Counted from the stretch's first letter, positions 43,687-54,110 are shown. The stretch: 64,000 nt of DNA from Dendrolimus kikuchii (GCA_019925095.2 CM034403.1:3539690-3603689); one strand, 5' to 3'. Numbers and translations: made by a program. The notes: a model not told the origin generated them from the sequence alone.

Positions 43687-44021
43687 TCTATATATATACA
43701 AAAGAAAGTCCTGTTAGTTACACTATTTATAACTCAAGAACGGCTCTACCGATTGGGCTGAAAATTGGTGGGGAGGTAGCTTAGAATCAGGAGACGGACG
43801 TAGGATACTTTTTATCCCGTTGGAACCGCTAGGTGGCGCTGAGATCGGGTTCTAGAATCCTCCTAATAACCTCGACCGATTTTGGTGATTTTGTTTTTGT
43901 GTGCTTGAGTGGGTGGTCCCCGGATGGTTTAAATCCGTAATTGGAACCGGTAGGTGGCGCTGGAATCGGGTCCTAAATTTTTATTTTTTCAGAGCAGGAC
44001 AACGTCTGCCGGGGCCGCTAG
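43687..44021 (+). mobile_element. Helitron-like element, 335 bp
   Basis: A|TCTATATATATACAAAAG ... ACGTCTGCCGGGGCCGCTAG|T. It contains the ACCGGTAGGTGGCGCTGGAA landmark twice (near 43826 and 43948), so it has an internal duplication compared with the 209-bp forms. Inserted 34 bp after the gene remnant. Confidence 0.7.
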
Positions 44022-44121
44022 TAAAATATAATTTCAACGTTCATAAATGTATAAAATGGTTTCAATAAAAACATTAATAAAAAAAAATATTCTTTTCTTT
44101 TTATTTTGTTAGGAAGTATTT

Positions 44122-44432
44122 TTTTTTATTGCAGGACTACAGCAGACAGGCAGACGGCCCACTTCATGGAAAGTGGTTACCATCGCCTATGGGCATTTGC
44201 AACACCAAAGGTGCTACAAATGCGCTGCTGCTCACTTAAGGGAGACCGGAACCTGGTCACTAATGCCGGAACACAACTCGAGGTTGTTATGGCGACATAC
44301 TCTAGACCAGGGGTGATAGCCATCCAGTCGGGCAAGTGCCCTACCACCTGGCTGTGGGTTGTTTTGTCGCCTCTTACGACAGGCTGCCCGGTCGCAGGAA
44401 ATTGTATTCTTTCTCCGTTCCTGCACGAATAA
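44122..44432 (-). mobile_element. D family repeat, full-length with target duplication
   Basis: 311 bp, bounded by AAGTATTT at 44114-44121 and 44433-44440. The only full-length D copy here with a clear (8-bp) duplication, so it defines the unit: GTGCAGGAACGG... at the 5' end and ...CTGCAATAAAA at the 3' end. Confidence 0.8.
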
Positions 44433-44463
44433 AAGTATTTAGTATAAATAAGATTAGAATTAA

Positions 44464-45020
44464 AAAATAATTAAAGTTTTTATTTCCCTTAATAACTTTA
44501 CAATTACACAAGTAGGTAAGTATTATTACCTGAAGAGATACTGAATTATTAAAAAAATTTATTAATTATAACGCAAGAGTTAATAAAAAAGTGCTAATTA
44601 TTTCGAATTGGATATTTATTAATAATTTATAAACTTTGTCCGGCGTGTTTTTAATCGAGACTTCAGGTTGACCTCGAACGATACTCTAAATAGTTAAACA
44701 CTGCTTGCGCTCTGCCCTCTATCTCGAAAATAGTTCAAGATATAAAAAAAAATTGAAACAAAAGTAATAGAGAATTTAATCCTCTACAATATTTGTAATA
44801 CATACAAATAACATAAAACCTATAGAAAGCCAGATATTTGGAATAAATGTGTAAAAAATACGATTTTTTGATCTTTAACCTTGGATATCTACAGTCGCGG
44901 ACACCCTACGATAGGTAGGGTTTGAGACAAGTTTTTGGGGTACCAAAATAAAGGTTTGTACAAGTTTATAGCTGATTATCTCTCATTCCGAGGTGAAACC
45001 CTAATTTTCCTGGACTAAAT
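44464..45020 (-). repeat. Right long inverted repeat
   Basis: Counterpart of 41086-41643, ending TCCTGGACTAAAT. Confidence 0.75.
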
Positions 45021-45084
45021 TAGACATATTTATTTAAAGATGGATAGTATTTACAAGCTTTTATTTAACTTGCAATGGATGTAC

Positions 45085-45470
45085 CTATGTATGTATATAT
45101 GTGTGTATATATGTAAGTTCGGGTGGAATCTTGCAAGTTAAATTTGACCAACTTCCCGGTTTCCGATTGAGCTGAAATTTTGCACGCATATGTATATCGC
45201 GTGACAATGCAATAATATGATACCATAGAGTTGATCTGATGATGGAGTCCTGTACTAAACAAGATAGACTCGTCGTGTTTAGGCAAGTTTTACTTGTCTT
45301 GGCTAGCACTCTGCGGCTACATGATATCCAGGATCTCAAAAGCTTGTATTTAAAAACCTTTTTAAAAAAGCTTATTTCTAAGTAGTTCCGAAATTTAGGT
45401 AACGTCTTGGTCTCTCTGACAGTAAGAGGCAACGCGTTCCAGAGTTTGACAGCCTGCATTGTAAAAGAGT
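45085..45470 (-). pseudogene. G-type LINE C-terminal remnant joined to an I family repeat
   Basis: The minus-strand frame 45459-45085 starts with MQAVKLWNALPLTVRETKTL and FRNYLE, the CR1-like C-terminus also seen at 13975. It then runs into the I repeat (KVFKYKLLRSWISCS), which is shared with 61865-62175. The join lies at about 45383. Confidence 0.55.
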
Positions 45471-45589
45471 GTATGAAGTGTATTTTCTTTGCTGTATTCG
45501 TTTACAATATTTTAGTTGAATTAAATAAATCATTTAAGTTATTTTTCTTAAAGTTTTTAGATTAATAATAGTTATTATAAAATAACTAT

Positions 45590-45855
45590 GGGGCCCGACA
45601 GACGTTGACCTGCTCTGAAAAATAAAAATCCAGGTCCCGACTGCAGCGCCACCTACTGGGTCCAATTGTAGACTTAAACCACGAAGGGGCCCAATCAATA
45701 AATACAATAAAAAAGTGACAAAATTCTGGAAGCCGATTCCAGCGCCATCTACCGGCTCTAATTGTGAATCTAAACCATTCTCCAATCCAATTGAACACAG
45801 AAAAATTTCATCAAAATCGGTCCAACCGTTTAGGAGTTCAATGGCAGACATGAAC
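45590..45855 (-). mobile_element. Helitron-like fragment with duplicated body
   Basis: GCGCCACCTACTGGGTCCAA and GCGCCATCTACCGGCTCTAA are two tandem versions of the landmark. The CTAG end is missing; GACCTGCTCTGAAAAATAAA remains. Confidence 0.5.
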
Positions 45856-45886
45856 AGAAGAATTCAACTAATATTTTCTCAAGTTT

Positions 45887-46230
45887 TCGCAACTTGTATA
45901 CATAATAAAACTACGTTTTAATGGGTTTTAAACGCGGTGATTTATTTGATTTTTATTATTCCGACGTTTCGGCCAGTTTTCAGTGATCGTGTTCACAGAA
46001 GACTGAGATGTCAAGTGTCAGTGAGTATTGTTAAAGTTTTATTTATGCTACCGTAAACTTGTTAATTTTAATTATTTACTTTTAATTTTGTTTACGGTTA
46101 TTATTTACTCTATAAGAGACTAATCTAATTTACCACCGCTTCGCAACATGTTGTGGCTTGAAGAGAAGAAGCGGCTCAAGAATCTCTTCAGCAAACATGC
46201 CTAACTCAAATAATTTTATATAATATTAAA
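45887..46230. mobile_element. Foldback DNA element, left arm and middle only (copy 3)
   Basis: TTTTCGCAACTTGTATACAT then TAATAAAACTACG, CGACGTTTCGGCCAGTTTTC and the CGCTTCGCAACATGTTGTGG middle. The right arm is lacking, so it is truncated at about 46230. Confidence 0.65.
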
Positions 46231-46396
46231 ATGGGTGGGAGGTGAAACTAAAAAGAAAATATAAATCATATTGGTTAGTATTCATTCATCATTATAGTTT
46301 TTTGTTTCTATTTGTTTGTTGTTAGTTGTTCACGGATTTTACTCAGTTCTATGTTCATTGCAGCGAGTTTTATTTGCCAAAATGGCAAAACTTACT

Positions 46397-46607
46397 AACT
46401 GTATATCCCCAAATTAAGCAATTTACGCTTGTGTTATGGGTGACATACAACAGACTACTCTGGGGCCGATCCCAGACACCCAGACCATAGTAAATAACGG
46501 AGAAAATACGTTTCCGAAATTTACTATACCAGGAATCGAACCCGGAGGCTCAGCGTTGTAGTGAGGTAGGCCGGCAAAGACTTAGCCCACTCAACCACAG
46601 AGGCTGT
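46397..46607 (-). mobile_element. E family tRNA-derived SINE
   Basis: Head CAGAGGCTGTT at the right, B box GGTTCGATTCC on the minus strand, body as at 22694. Confidence 0.7.
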
Positions 46608-46919
46608 TTATTCGCTAATGGTGCGGCTTTGTCTGGGATAATATTACATACCTATATAGGATGTTTCACCTAGACAAGCTTAAACAAGCATAATACTCAG
46701 TTGATGATTAGTTTTGTGCTTAAATAATAATATGATTATATAAAAACGCCTTCCTATCGACATATTTGTAAAATTAATAATGTTTATTGTAAATTAGATA
46801 TTTTTTTTATAATGGCAATTATGACTAAGTATTTCAGACACAAATGTTTTTTGTTTATGAATTAATATAAATAACTAAATATGGCGATGAGTTTAATTAA
46901 ATATTGAGGAATAACTTAT

Positions 46920-47535
46920 GTAACTTATTGAGTATGCACTGTTTGCTACAACTCCATTAATTCTTCAAAAGTCTTTTTATCCGTGCAGGAACGGAGAAAG
47001 AATACAATTTCCTGCGGCCGGGCGGCCTGTCGTAAGAGGCGACTTAACAACCCACAGCCAGGTGGTAGGGCAATTGCCCGACTGGATGGCTACCACCCCT
47101 GGTCTAAAGTATGTCGCCATAACAACCTTGAGTTGTGTTCCGGCATTAGTGACCAGATTCCAGTCTCCCTTAAGAGAGCAGCAGCGCATTTGTAGCAACT
47201 TTGGTGTTGCAAATGTCCATAGGCGATGGTAACCGCTTTCCATCAAGTGGGCCGTCTGTCTGTCTGCTGATCTCCTGCAAAAAAAAATATGTAATTCTGT
47301 AACATACTTATATATAAAACTTATAAAAAAAGAACTTGAGATATAAATAGAATAAGAAATATAAAGAAAAACTATTTTTAGCTAGACGTGTTGCTGGGGA
47401 GTTTCTGCCTGCTTCTTCTCCTTAGCAACAATAACACGTTGCGAAGCGGTGTACATAGAATAGGAAGGAAAATTTAATTTTAAATTATATATATAACCTT
47501 CAAAAAGTGTTCTCCAGTGGAACTAATTTTTTTTT
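46920..47535 (-). repeat. L family repeat split by a D repeat
   Basis: 46925-46977 and 47290-47535 together match 32200-32515 inverted; the break falls between CTTC(G/A)AAAAGT and GTAATTCTG. The D copy fills the gap exactly. Confidence 0.6.
46981..47288 (+). mobile_element. D family repeat, full-length, nested in L
   Basis: CGTGCAGGAACGGAGAAAGA to ATCTCCTGCAAAAAAAAA. Near-identical in length and sequence to 20401-20710, so a young copy. Confidence 0.75.
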
Positions 47536-47559
47536 TTTTACAATTTATTTTTACTCTTT

Positions 47560-47740
47560 TATATGTTCGAATACAATGCAAGAAAACTTAACTTATTTGT
47601 ATTGTATTCTACTCATAGTCCCTCAAGACTATAAGTAGAATACTGAGCCTAGATCACCGTCTTCTATTGGTAAGGTGCCCAGAAGAAGCCGAGGTAAGCA
47701 CCCGCCCTCTGATCACCCTGAACTTATTTTGAATAAAAAC
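47560..47740 (-). repeat. H family repeat
   Basis: Inverted relative of 8679-8927: CATAGTCCCTCAAGACTATA, CCGTCTTCTATTGG, GAACTTATTTTGAATAAAAA. Confidence 0.5.
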
Positions 47741-48224
47741 TTTTGAATTTGAATATTATACACTAATCTGGCTATGCATAAATCGGTGTTATTTTTTAAC
47801 GCTTTATGACGCTTTCGGCCACAGTTTAACGGTTCAACTAAATTTGTAGTATGCTTTAAAAACAATAAAGAATACTACAAACGTATTCTAACGCAATATG
47901 AATAAGATTGTTACTGTTAACACTAACGCTGATGACGCCCCAGTATTAGAATATTCTAGTTCATAAATACACCTACAAACCTGTTGTCTCTTAGTAAATA
48001 TTTACAGATACGTTTGTTGCTATATGATGACATTAGATAATTAATTATCGAAATAAGGAAATCAGAAATGCCATAAATAATTGATATATAAATACAAACT
48101 GCACAAAGGCTGTCGAGGCGGCTGTCTGTGCATGTCTGGTGTAAACATTAGGAGTGTCTTCCACATTTCTTACTGAGGACTGAGTTGTTGTTTCAATGTA
48201 AGTTTTTAAAAAATTTATTGCGTG
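47741..48224. other. Non-coding, no feature recognised
   Basis: AT-rich sequence without an identifiable repeat or frame. Confidence 0.2.
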
Positions 48225-48440
48225 AGGTCAGTAGACATTTCTAACAACAAAGGCAGACTGGAACCTGACCACTAATGCCGGAACACACCTCAAGGTTGTT
48301 ATGGCTGGATATCCTAGACCAGGACTGGTAGCCATCCAGACGGGCACACACCCTGCCACCTGTAGGTTGATTTGTCGCTTCTTACGACAGGCCGCCCGGC
48401 CGCAGGAAATTATATTCTTCTTCCATTTCTGCACGAATAA
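48225..48440 (-). mobile_element. D family repeat with internal deletion
   Basis: The 5' (right) end is complete (TTTCTGCACGAATAAAA), but ~90 bp between the tail and GACTGGAACCTGACCACTAA are missing. Confidence 0.6.
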
Positions 48441-48546
48441 AAATATATATACACGGCTATAGGTGGTGTCGTTGGTTAAATTAAAAAAAAAATCACAACG
48501 ATGGTTCTTATTAGGTTGTTTTTTTTCAAGATAATAGGAAGAAATA

Positions 48547-48776
48547 CATACATACATACATGACTTCACGCCAGTTCCCTTGCGGGGTAGGCACGAACAA
48601 CAGAGCGCCATTCAGGCTTATTCTTACACACCTCACTTGCTTTTTTGACATTCATAACTCGTACCATGCACGCTCGTCTGTTCTTAAGGCTCCTGACATC
48701 ACCTTCTGCTAGTAAACGATCAATTTGATCATGGAAGGTGTGTCGTGGCCTTCCACGACTTCTGCATCCATCCACT
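48547..48776 (-). mobile_element. R family LINE, 5'-truncated
   Basis: 69 codons of the C-terminus (MDGCRSRGRPRHTFHDQIDR ... ARELA) plus (ATGT)n. 12-bp duplication TAGGAAGAAATA at 48535-48546 and 48777-48788. Confidence 0.85.
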
Positions 48777-48839
48777 TAGGAAGAAATATATAATATATAA
48801 AGTGATCTGACCTACTTACTACTATTTTTTTTTATGTTT

Positions 48840-49050
48840 GCTTATAGGCAAACTGGCAGACGGGTCCATTTGATGGCAAGTGGCTACCGTCGCCCATGGA
48901 CATCTGCAACACTAAGGGAGCCGATGCGTTGCCTACCTCGTTGAGCCTTAAATATCTGTTTACGCCCTTTTTGGGGATATTGTAGTGCTCTGGGAAAATT
49001 CGGGAGGGAGCTCATTCCATAGCTTGCTCATGTATGCCATAAAGGTATAG
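48840..49050 (-). repeat. Divergent D-related repeat
   Basis: TTTGATGGCAAGTGGCTACC and TCGCCCATGGACATCTGCAA match D; the remainder (TTTTTGGGGATATTGTAGTG, GGGAGCTCATTCCATAGCTT) does not. Probably a parent or sister family. Confidence 0.45.
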
Positions 49051-49051
49051 T

Positions 49052-49322
49052 TAAGTTAAGTTAAGTTAAATAAGTTAGTTAAGTTAAATAAGCGGCAGAC
49101 AAACACACACATTGTATATCCCCAAATTAAGCAAGTTACGCTTGTGTTATGGGTAATATACAACGGACTATTCCGGGGCCGATCCCAGACACCCAGACCA
49201 TAGTAAATAACGGAGAAAAAACGTTTACGAAATTTACTATACCAGGAATCGAACCCGGAGCCTCTGAGTTGCAGTGAGGTAGGCCGGCAAAGGCTTAGCC
49301 CGCTCAACCACAGAGGCCGTCT
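49052..49322 (-). mobile_element. E family SINE with a (TTAAG)n tail
   Basis: Complete minus-strand copy: head at 49321 with A box and GGTTCGATTCC B box; tail of TTAAG/TTAAATAAG repeats at 49052-49090. Confidence 0.7.
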
Positions 49323-50015
49323 GTAGTAGTATAGTAAAGGTACTTAGTGTATATTGTTACAATTAACACGTGCAGAACTACGGTGAAGGAAAACCTGCTC
49401 GAGACGACTGATCTGTGAAACCCGCCACTTTACCTTGGACAAGCTTATTGCGACTAATTATTAAAGTCGTTGTTTACATGCATTAGGTCACAATTTGGGC
49501 TTTTTTCTTGAGAACAGGTTTAACACGAGTGGCTATTTATAGATCGTTACCTATAATTGTTTTGGTCAAAGGATACCACGTTGCAAAGCAATGTTGAGAG
49601 TTAGGTACAATCGTTATCCGATCTTTAAATTCCGGTTGCGTTCGGTTCGTCCGCTTCGAACCCCGAGGTCCGCTTTCCAACTTGTTCTTTTCCACTTCAC
49701 ACGATCTTCGGATACTCTTTAGACAATAATCGCATTGACATGTTTACATTCAACCAAAAAAACAAAAACTCGCCTACGAGTATGTCATGCGATAATCGTA
49801 AGGTAATTATCACCAAGAGTTTTGTTCACACTACGACACACATTGAGATATTTGCCTACAACTTCTCGGCTTGTCTAAACTAGACCTCGTAAGACATTTT
49901 TTTAAGTTCATGCGAGTATCGTACAAATCAGTTTGAACAGATCTGAATGTGAGACTTGCCATTCGAGCTCGGTGATTTGCACGGTATTTTGTATTTTGTT
50001 TATCTTCTCTTCTTC
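49323..50015. other. Non-coding; LINE-tail piece at the left
   Basis: 49360-49450 (AACTACGGTGAAGGAAAACC ... GACAAGCTTATTGCGAC) is a LINE 3' fragment related to 55740-56160. 49450-50010 has no recognised feature. Confidence 0.3.
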
Positions 50016-50016
50016 T

Positions 50017-50160
50017 TCTTCAGCCACTCTCAGTCCACTGCTGGACGTAGGCCTCCCCAAGTACGCGCCACATATCCCGGTCTCCCGTCTTCCTCATCCA
50101 GTCCCTGCCGGCGATCTTGCGCAGGTCGTCAGACCACCGGGCTGGCGGGCGTCCTACGCT
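50017..50160 (-). pseudogene. RTE-type LINE C-terminal fragment
   Basis: On the minus strand 47 codons end at TGA (50020-50022): GRPPARWSDDLRKIAGRDWM, then RKTGDRDMWRVLGEAYVQQW. The RPPARWxDDLxKxAGxxWM ... WxxLxEAYVQQW pattern is the extreme C-terminus of a very common insect LINE. An (AAG)n-type tail follows at 50005-50019. Confidence 0.75.
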
Positions 50161-50219
50161 TTTGTTTATACAGAGACGTAATTATTCAATGAGTAGGCGA
50201 TTATCGCCTTTCCATTATC

Positions 50220-51019
50220 CAGTCAAACCTGAATAAGTGAGAACTGAGTAAGCGAAAAACTCTATTAAGTGAGAGTATTTACCAGGTCCCGTCATTTTGC
50301 CTTCGTAGTACCTCTATAAGTGACAAACATAAAACCTGTATAAGTGACAGTCATTTTCCACGCGTGAACCTCTTTAAGTGAGATTGATACTTGCCGATAC
50401 CTCTACAAGCGACAGTTAAATGCGTTTAACTTTTGCTATACATGACTCATTCTTAATGAGAGTCATATATTCTTTAATTCAAACCAAATGTGCGTCTTAT
50501 TGCTATGTTATTATAGTTCGAGGAACTCATTCTATTCAAAATGCCAAATGCGCCAAAAATGAAAAAAAAATTAAACCATCCAATCAGACATTTTGGATAG
50601 AGATCTTCAGAAAATTCCAACAAAACGAGAAGCTTTAAAGGCATTGGAGACGCTTCACAAATTTTATGAACTTGCGGCGGTTGATCAAACCATATTTGAT
50701 AAATTTTATGAACTTGTAAAACATACACAAAATTTAGAAACAGAATCGCAAAAGAAATTAACAGGTTTTTTCAAGTAAATGTTATTATAATATTATTTAG
50801 ATTAAGCATTTATGGTCAGCTATTATTTCAATAAATATTCAATACCCATACGTATTTTGTTTCTAATTGCGTCATATTAGGCGTATTTATATAGACCTCC
50901 ATAAGTGAGACAGACCCTTTCTGTTACTCTGTAAGCTAGATACTCGAGTTAGTGAGAAACCTCCATAAGATAAAAAGAAATCGCGGTCCCTTGAGCTCTC
51001 ACTTATCCAGGTTTGACTG
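50220..51019 (+). mobile_element. Tigger/pogo-like DNA element, internally deleted
   Basis: Inverted ends CAGTCAAACCTGAATAAGTG (50220) and, inverted, CAGTCAAACCTGGATAAGTG (51019). TA follows the right end; the left TA is decayed. Exactly 800 bp. Between the left end and about 50420 the terminal motif recurs in variants (ACCTCTATAAGTGA, ACCTGTATAAGTGA, ACCTCTTTAAGTGA, ACCTCTACAAGCGA). More lie near the right end (ACCTCCATAAGTGA at 50896). These look like transposase-binding sites. Confidence 0.65.
50575..50778 (+). pseudogene. C-terminal remnant of a Tigger/pogo-like transposase
   Basis: The frame to the stop TAA at 50776-50778 reads KREALKALETLHKFYELAAV ... QKKLTGFFK. The LETLxxF helix and the terminal KxTxFFK are typical of the C-terminus of pogo/Tigger transposases and their CENP-B/jerky-like relatives. 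The DNA-binding and DDE parts have been lost by internal deletion. No ATG in context, so it is not an intact gene. Confidence 0.55.
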
Positions 51020-51600
51020 TATATGGATAATGATAATATTTTTTTCTTGCTTTCGACAATCGCATCTTCGAGGCATCTCTCCATGTAAATATCCCTTTAG
51101 AATATCAGAATATTTTGTCTATGACATTATAAGAAGGTTTTTTTTGTTACCTTACATTACTTGGTCCAAGCAGCTGAGATACGGGCCCATAAGATATAAG
51201 TAAATATGACCAATAAAACTAAATAAATTATATCATCGTCAGAATAATTTAAACCAGTTTCCTAAACTAAATATTGTATTATTTGCTTCAGAATACTTTT
51301 GCTTCTCACATAGTGATCGAAGTGATCGTGTATTGACTTAGTAAATATTATTTCACCTGCCCTTGACCTTATCTATTCTGTACAAACATCAATGGGATAC
51401 GGACACATATTACAGGACATTCTAATATTATATATATTTACACATAAAAGGACAGGCGTTAAAATAATTATTTTGTGTGCAATAATTATTAATTTTATTG
51501 CACAAGTACAAAGCCACTTGCATCTTTTAGTAAACTTGTCAAAGATCAATACTCGTATCTAAATCTGTAAACAATAATTTATGTAGGTGTATGTAAGTTC
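51020..51600. other. Non-coding, no feature recognised
   Basis: AT-rich; no repeat identified up to the tandem array. Confidence 0.25.
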
Positions 51601-52434
51601 ATGATAAGTGCATCTATATTTCCTATTAAGATTCATAATCTTATACTAATATATAAAGCTGAAGAGTTTGTTTGTTTGGTTTCTTTACTTGCTTGAACGC
51701 GCTAATCTCAGGAACTACTTGGTCTGATTGGAAAAATTCATGATAAGTGCATCTATATTTCCTATTAAGATTCATAATCTTATACTAATATATAAAGCTG
51801 AAGAGTTTGTTTGTTTGGTTTCTTTATTTGCTTGAACGCGCTAATCTCAGGAACTACTTGGTCTGATTGGAAAAATTCATGATAAGTGCATCTATATTTC
51901 CTATTAAGATTCATAATCTTATACTAATATATAAAGCTGAAGAGTTTGTTTGTTTGGTTTCTTTATTTGCTTGAACGCGCTAATCTCAGGAACTACTTGG
52001 TCTGATTGGAAAAATTCATGATAAGTGCATCTATATTTCCTATTAAGATTCATAATCTTATACTAATATATAAAGCTGAAGAGTTTGTTTGTTTGGTTTC
52101 TTTATTTGCTTGAACGCGCTAATCTCAGGAACTACTTGGTCTGATTGGAAAAATTCATGATAAGTGCATCTATATTTCCTATTAAGATTCATAATCTTAT
52201 ACTAATATATAAAGCTGAAGAGTTTGTTTGTTTGGTTTCTTTATTTGCTTGAACGCGCTAATCTCAGGAACTACTTGGTCTGATTGGAAAAATTCATGAT
52301 AAGTGCATCTATATTTCCTATTAAGATTCACAATCTTAAACTAATATATAAGGCTGAAGAGTTTGTTTGTTTGGTTTCTTTGTTTGCTTGAACGCGCTAA
52401 TCTCAGGAACTACTTGATCTGATTGAAAAAATTC
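51601..52434 (+). repeat. Six-unit tandem array, 139-bp period
   Basis: ATGATAAGTGCATCTATATT begins at 51601, 51740, 51879, 52018, 52157 and 52296, spacing exactly 139. Units 2-5 are practically identical; unit 1 (CTTTACTTG) and unit 6 (CACAATCTTAAACT, CTTTGTTTG) carry a few changes. Each unit is ~39 bp of flank plus the first ~100 bp of a Helitron, starting TCTTATACTAATATATAAAG. Confidence 0.95.
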
Positions 52435-52603
52435 TTTCAGTGTTAGATAGCCCATTTATCGAGGAAGGCTATAGGCTTTATATCATCACGCTAAGACCAA
52501 TAGGAGAAGGGCACCAATGAAGAATGTTTCAAAATCGGGGGTTTTTTTTAACTTAGTTTTTTTTAACTCGACGCGGACGAAGGCCCGAGCAGAAGCTAGT
52601 ATG
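52335..52603 (+). mobile_element. Helitron-like element whose 5' end is amplified
   Basis: Unit 6 of the array continues into the Helitron body (CTTTCAGTGTTAGATAGCCC, TATATCATCACGCTAAGACC) and ends GCCCGAGCAGAAGCTAG before a T (CTAG about 52600-52603). Same family as 924-1137. Confidence 0.65.
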
Positions 52604-52955
52604 TATATATAATGTATTATGTGTACCATGCTATCGTATTGGTGACAACTGTAATGATAGAGTTGTTTGTAAGTTAATAAATAAATAAAATAAAATTATG
52701 CAAAATTATCTCCAGAAGGTTCTTTGGCTGAAATCGCCGATTGTACTAGTTGTAATATTATTATTTCTGATGTAAGTATACTGCTTTCTTGTATGCAATA
52801 AAGAATATTTTATTCTCTTCTTTTCTATTCCGTTCTATTCTATTCTGTTCTGTTCTATTCTATGATCGAACGAATTCTATTAGGCTGCTACGTTCCTAAC
52901 TTTATAAAAAGTATTTTCATTGATTTAACTCTCTGCTCCCCCCTATTGTCGATTT
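52604..52955. other. AT-rich DNA with a (TTCTATTC)n-type microsatellite
   Basis: 52812-52862 is an imperfect TTCTATTC/TGTTC repeat. The rest is not recognised. Confidence 0.5.
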
Positions 52956-52959
52956 TTTT

Positions 52960-53410
52960 ATTACAAATCTGGTAAACAGACAGTCGGCCAAGCTCGTGGA
53001 AAGTGGTTTCCGTCTCCGTATGGGTGTTTGCGACACCAAAGTGAAGCTAACGCATTTCCAGTCTTAGCGATGGGATACGGTGATGAGATAGAACGGTCAG
53101 ACGGGAGGAATGGAATAGAACGGATAAGAAATGGGATTAGAATAGGAAAATGGGATATTGAGGTTGGATTTAGCTCAAGGCTAACCGTTTCGCGCCGATA
53201 TTCTGTGAGTGCGTGGTATCACGCCGATTGCGCCCGCCCTAACAGCTGTAATCAAGGTAATGATTCCAACAGGGTTTACTACGTAAAAAAATCCATAGGT
53301 CACTGGTTCTTATCCGGCTCGAAGGACCATATGATTAACTCAAAACTAGTAAGTAGTAAGAAAAAGGACACAAATTGCACCACGAGAGATATTCGATTAA
53401 TTTATTAAAG
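52960..53410. repeat. Divergent D-like head joined to an unidentified 126-codon frame
   Basis: 52975-53045 (CTGGTAAACAGACAGTCGGC, GGAAAGTGGTTTCCGTC) is a decayed D relative. The frame 53028-53408 is open for 126 codons, and its first third overlaps a purine-rich repeat (GGAATAGAACGGATAAG). The part from WYHADCARPNSCNQG onward looks like a translated repeat rather than a domain. I do not recognise it and doubt it is a host gene. Confidence 0.3.
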
Positions 53411-53710
53411 GCTTAAGGCTACCCTGTGAAAAGATGGGTCCGTTATTGTCAATCGTAGTGCAGGCTAAGTTTTACGAGGGTGATAGACGTGCTACTTGCT
53501 CACATGTCTATCAAACGCTTTAGAGGCTTACGCGAGAATAATGTATAACCGAGTATACAAATAAATATTCCGTGAAACTAGTTATATATAGTGAAATAAA
53601 CATGATAAAAGATCATTCGGTTCAGTTTTGTGATTCAGGGCGTTGCTGCGCGCACAAATAGAGTTTCTTTGTGTAAGTAAAGGTGTATGTTTAAGATTTT
53701 TATTAGACTA

Positions 53711-54110
53711 CTAGGATATACTCGCGACTTCGTCTACGTTTGACTTAAAATTCCCGCGGGATTCCCGCAACTCAAAATACCACGCCATTTGAAAAAGAGT
53801 GAAGCTATCGTTTTAGTGAAAACTGTGTCGGAATAAGCTAATTTTTACTACAAAGCGCTCCCGGGAAATCTGGCTGTTTTAGACGATTCCCAGAAAAATT
53901 CCCGCGGGATTCCCGGGACTCAAAATACCACGCCATTTGAAAAAGAGTGTAAGCTATCGTTGTAGTGAAAACTGTGTCGGAATAAGCTAATTTTTACTAC
54001 AAAGCGCTCCCGGGAAATCTGGCTGTTTTAAACGATTCCCAGAAAAACTCCCGCGGGATTGGCAGGATAAAAAGTAGTGTAGAGTTTAAGTGAGTTTTAC
54101 GTGAATACCG
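53711..54110. repeat. Helitron-like repeat with two 148-bp tandem units
   Basis: ATTCCCGCGGGATTCCCG starts at 53750 and 53898 (148 bp apart), with nearly identical units and a third partial start at about 54046. The left end CTAGGATATACTCGCGACTT resembles the CTAG end of the 924-1137 family on the minus strand. Confidence 0.55.

Larger units (their letters stand above)
41086..45020 (+). mobile_element. Composite element with ~555-bp inverted repeats around a decayed cysteine-rich gene
   Basis: Left arm 41086-41643 and right arm 44464-45020 are reverse complements over their whole length at high but imperfect identity (landmarks: ATTTAGTCCAGGAA at both edges, GAATGAGAGATA(G/A)TCAGCT, AACACGCCGGACAAAG, GTTATTAAGG at the inner edge). 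A TA flanks GTCCAGG on each side. The interior holds a gene remnant (43050-43652) plus three later insertions: mariner 41748-43037, Helitron 43687-44021 and D repeat 44122-44432. Without these the element is ~2 kb. No transposase of its own was recognised, so its superfamily is open. Confidence 0.65.

Noticed and set aside
51601..52434. CRISPR-like array
   Set aside because: Units are directly adjacent with no variable spacers, and the sequence is eukaryotic Helitron DNA.
53028..53408. 126-codon open frame as a host gene
   Set aside because: It begins inside a decayed D-like repeat and a purine-rich repeat, has no splice context or recognisable domain, and no protein family came to mind.
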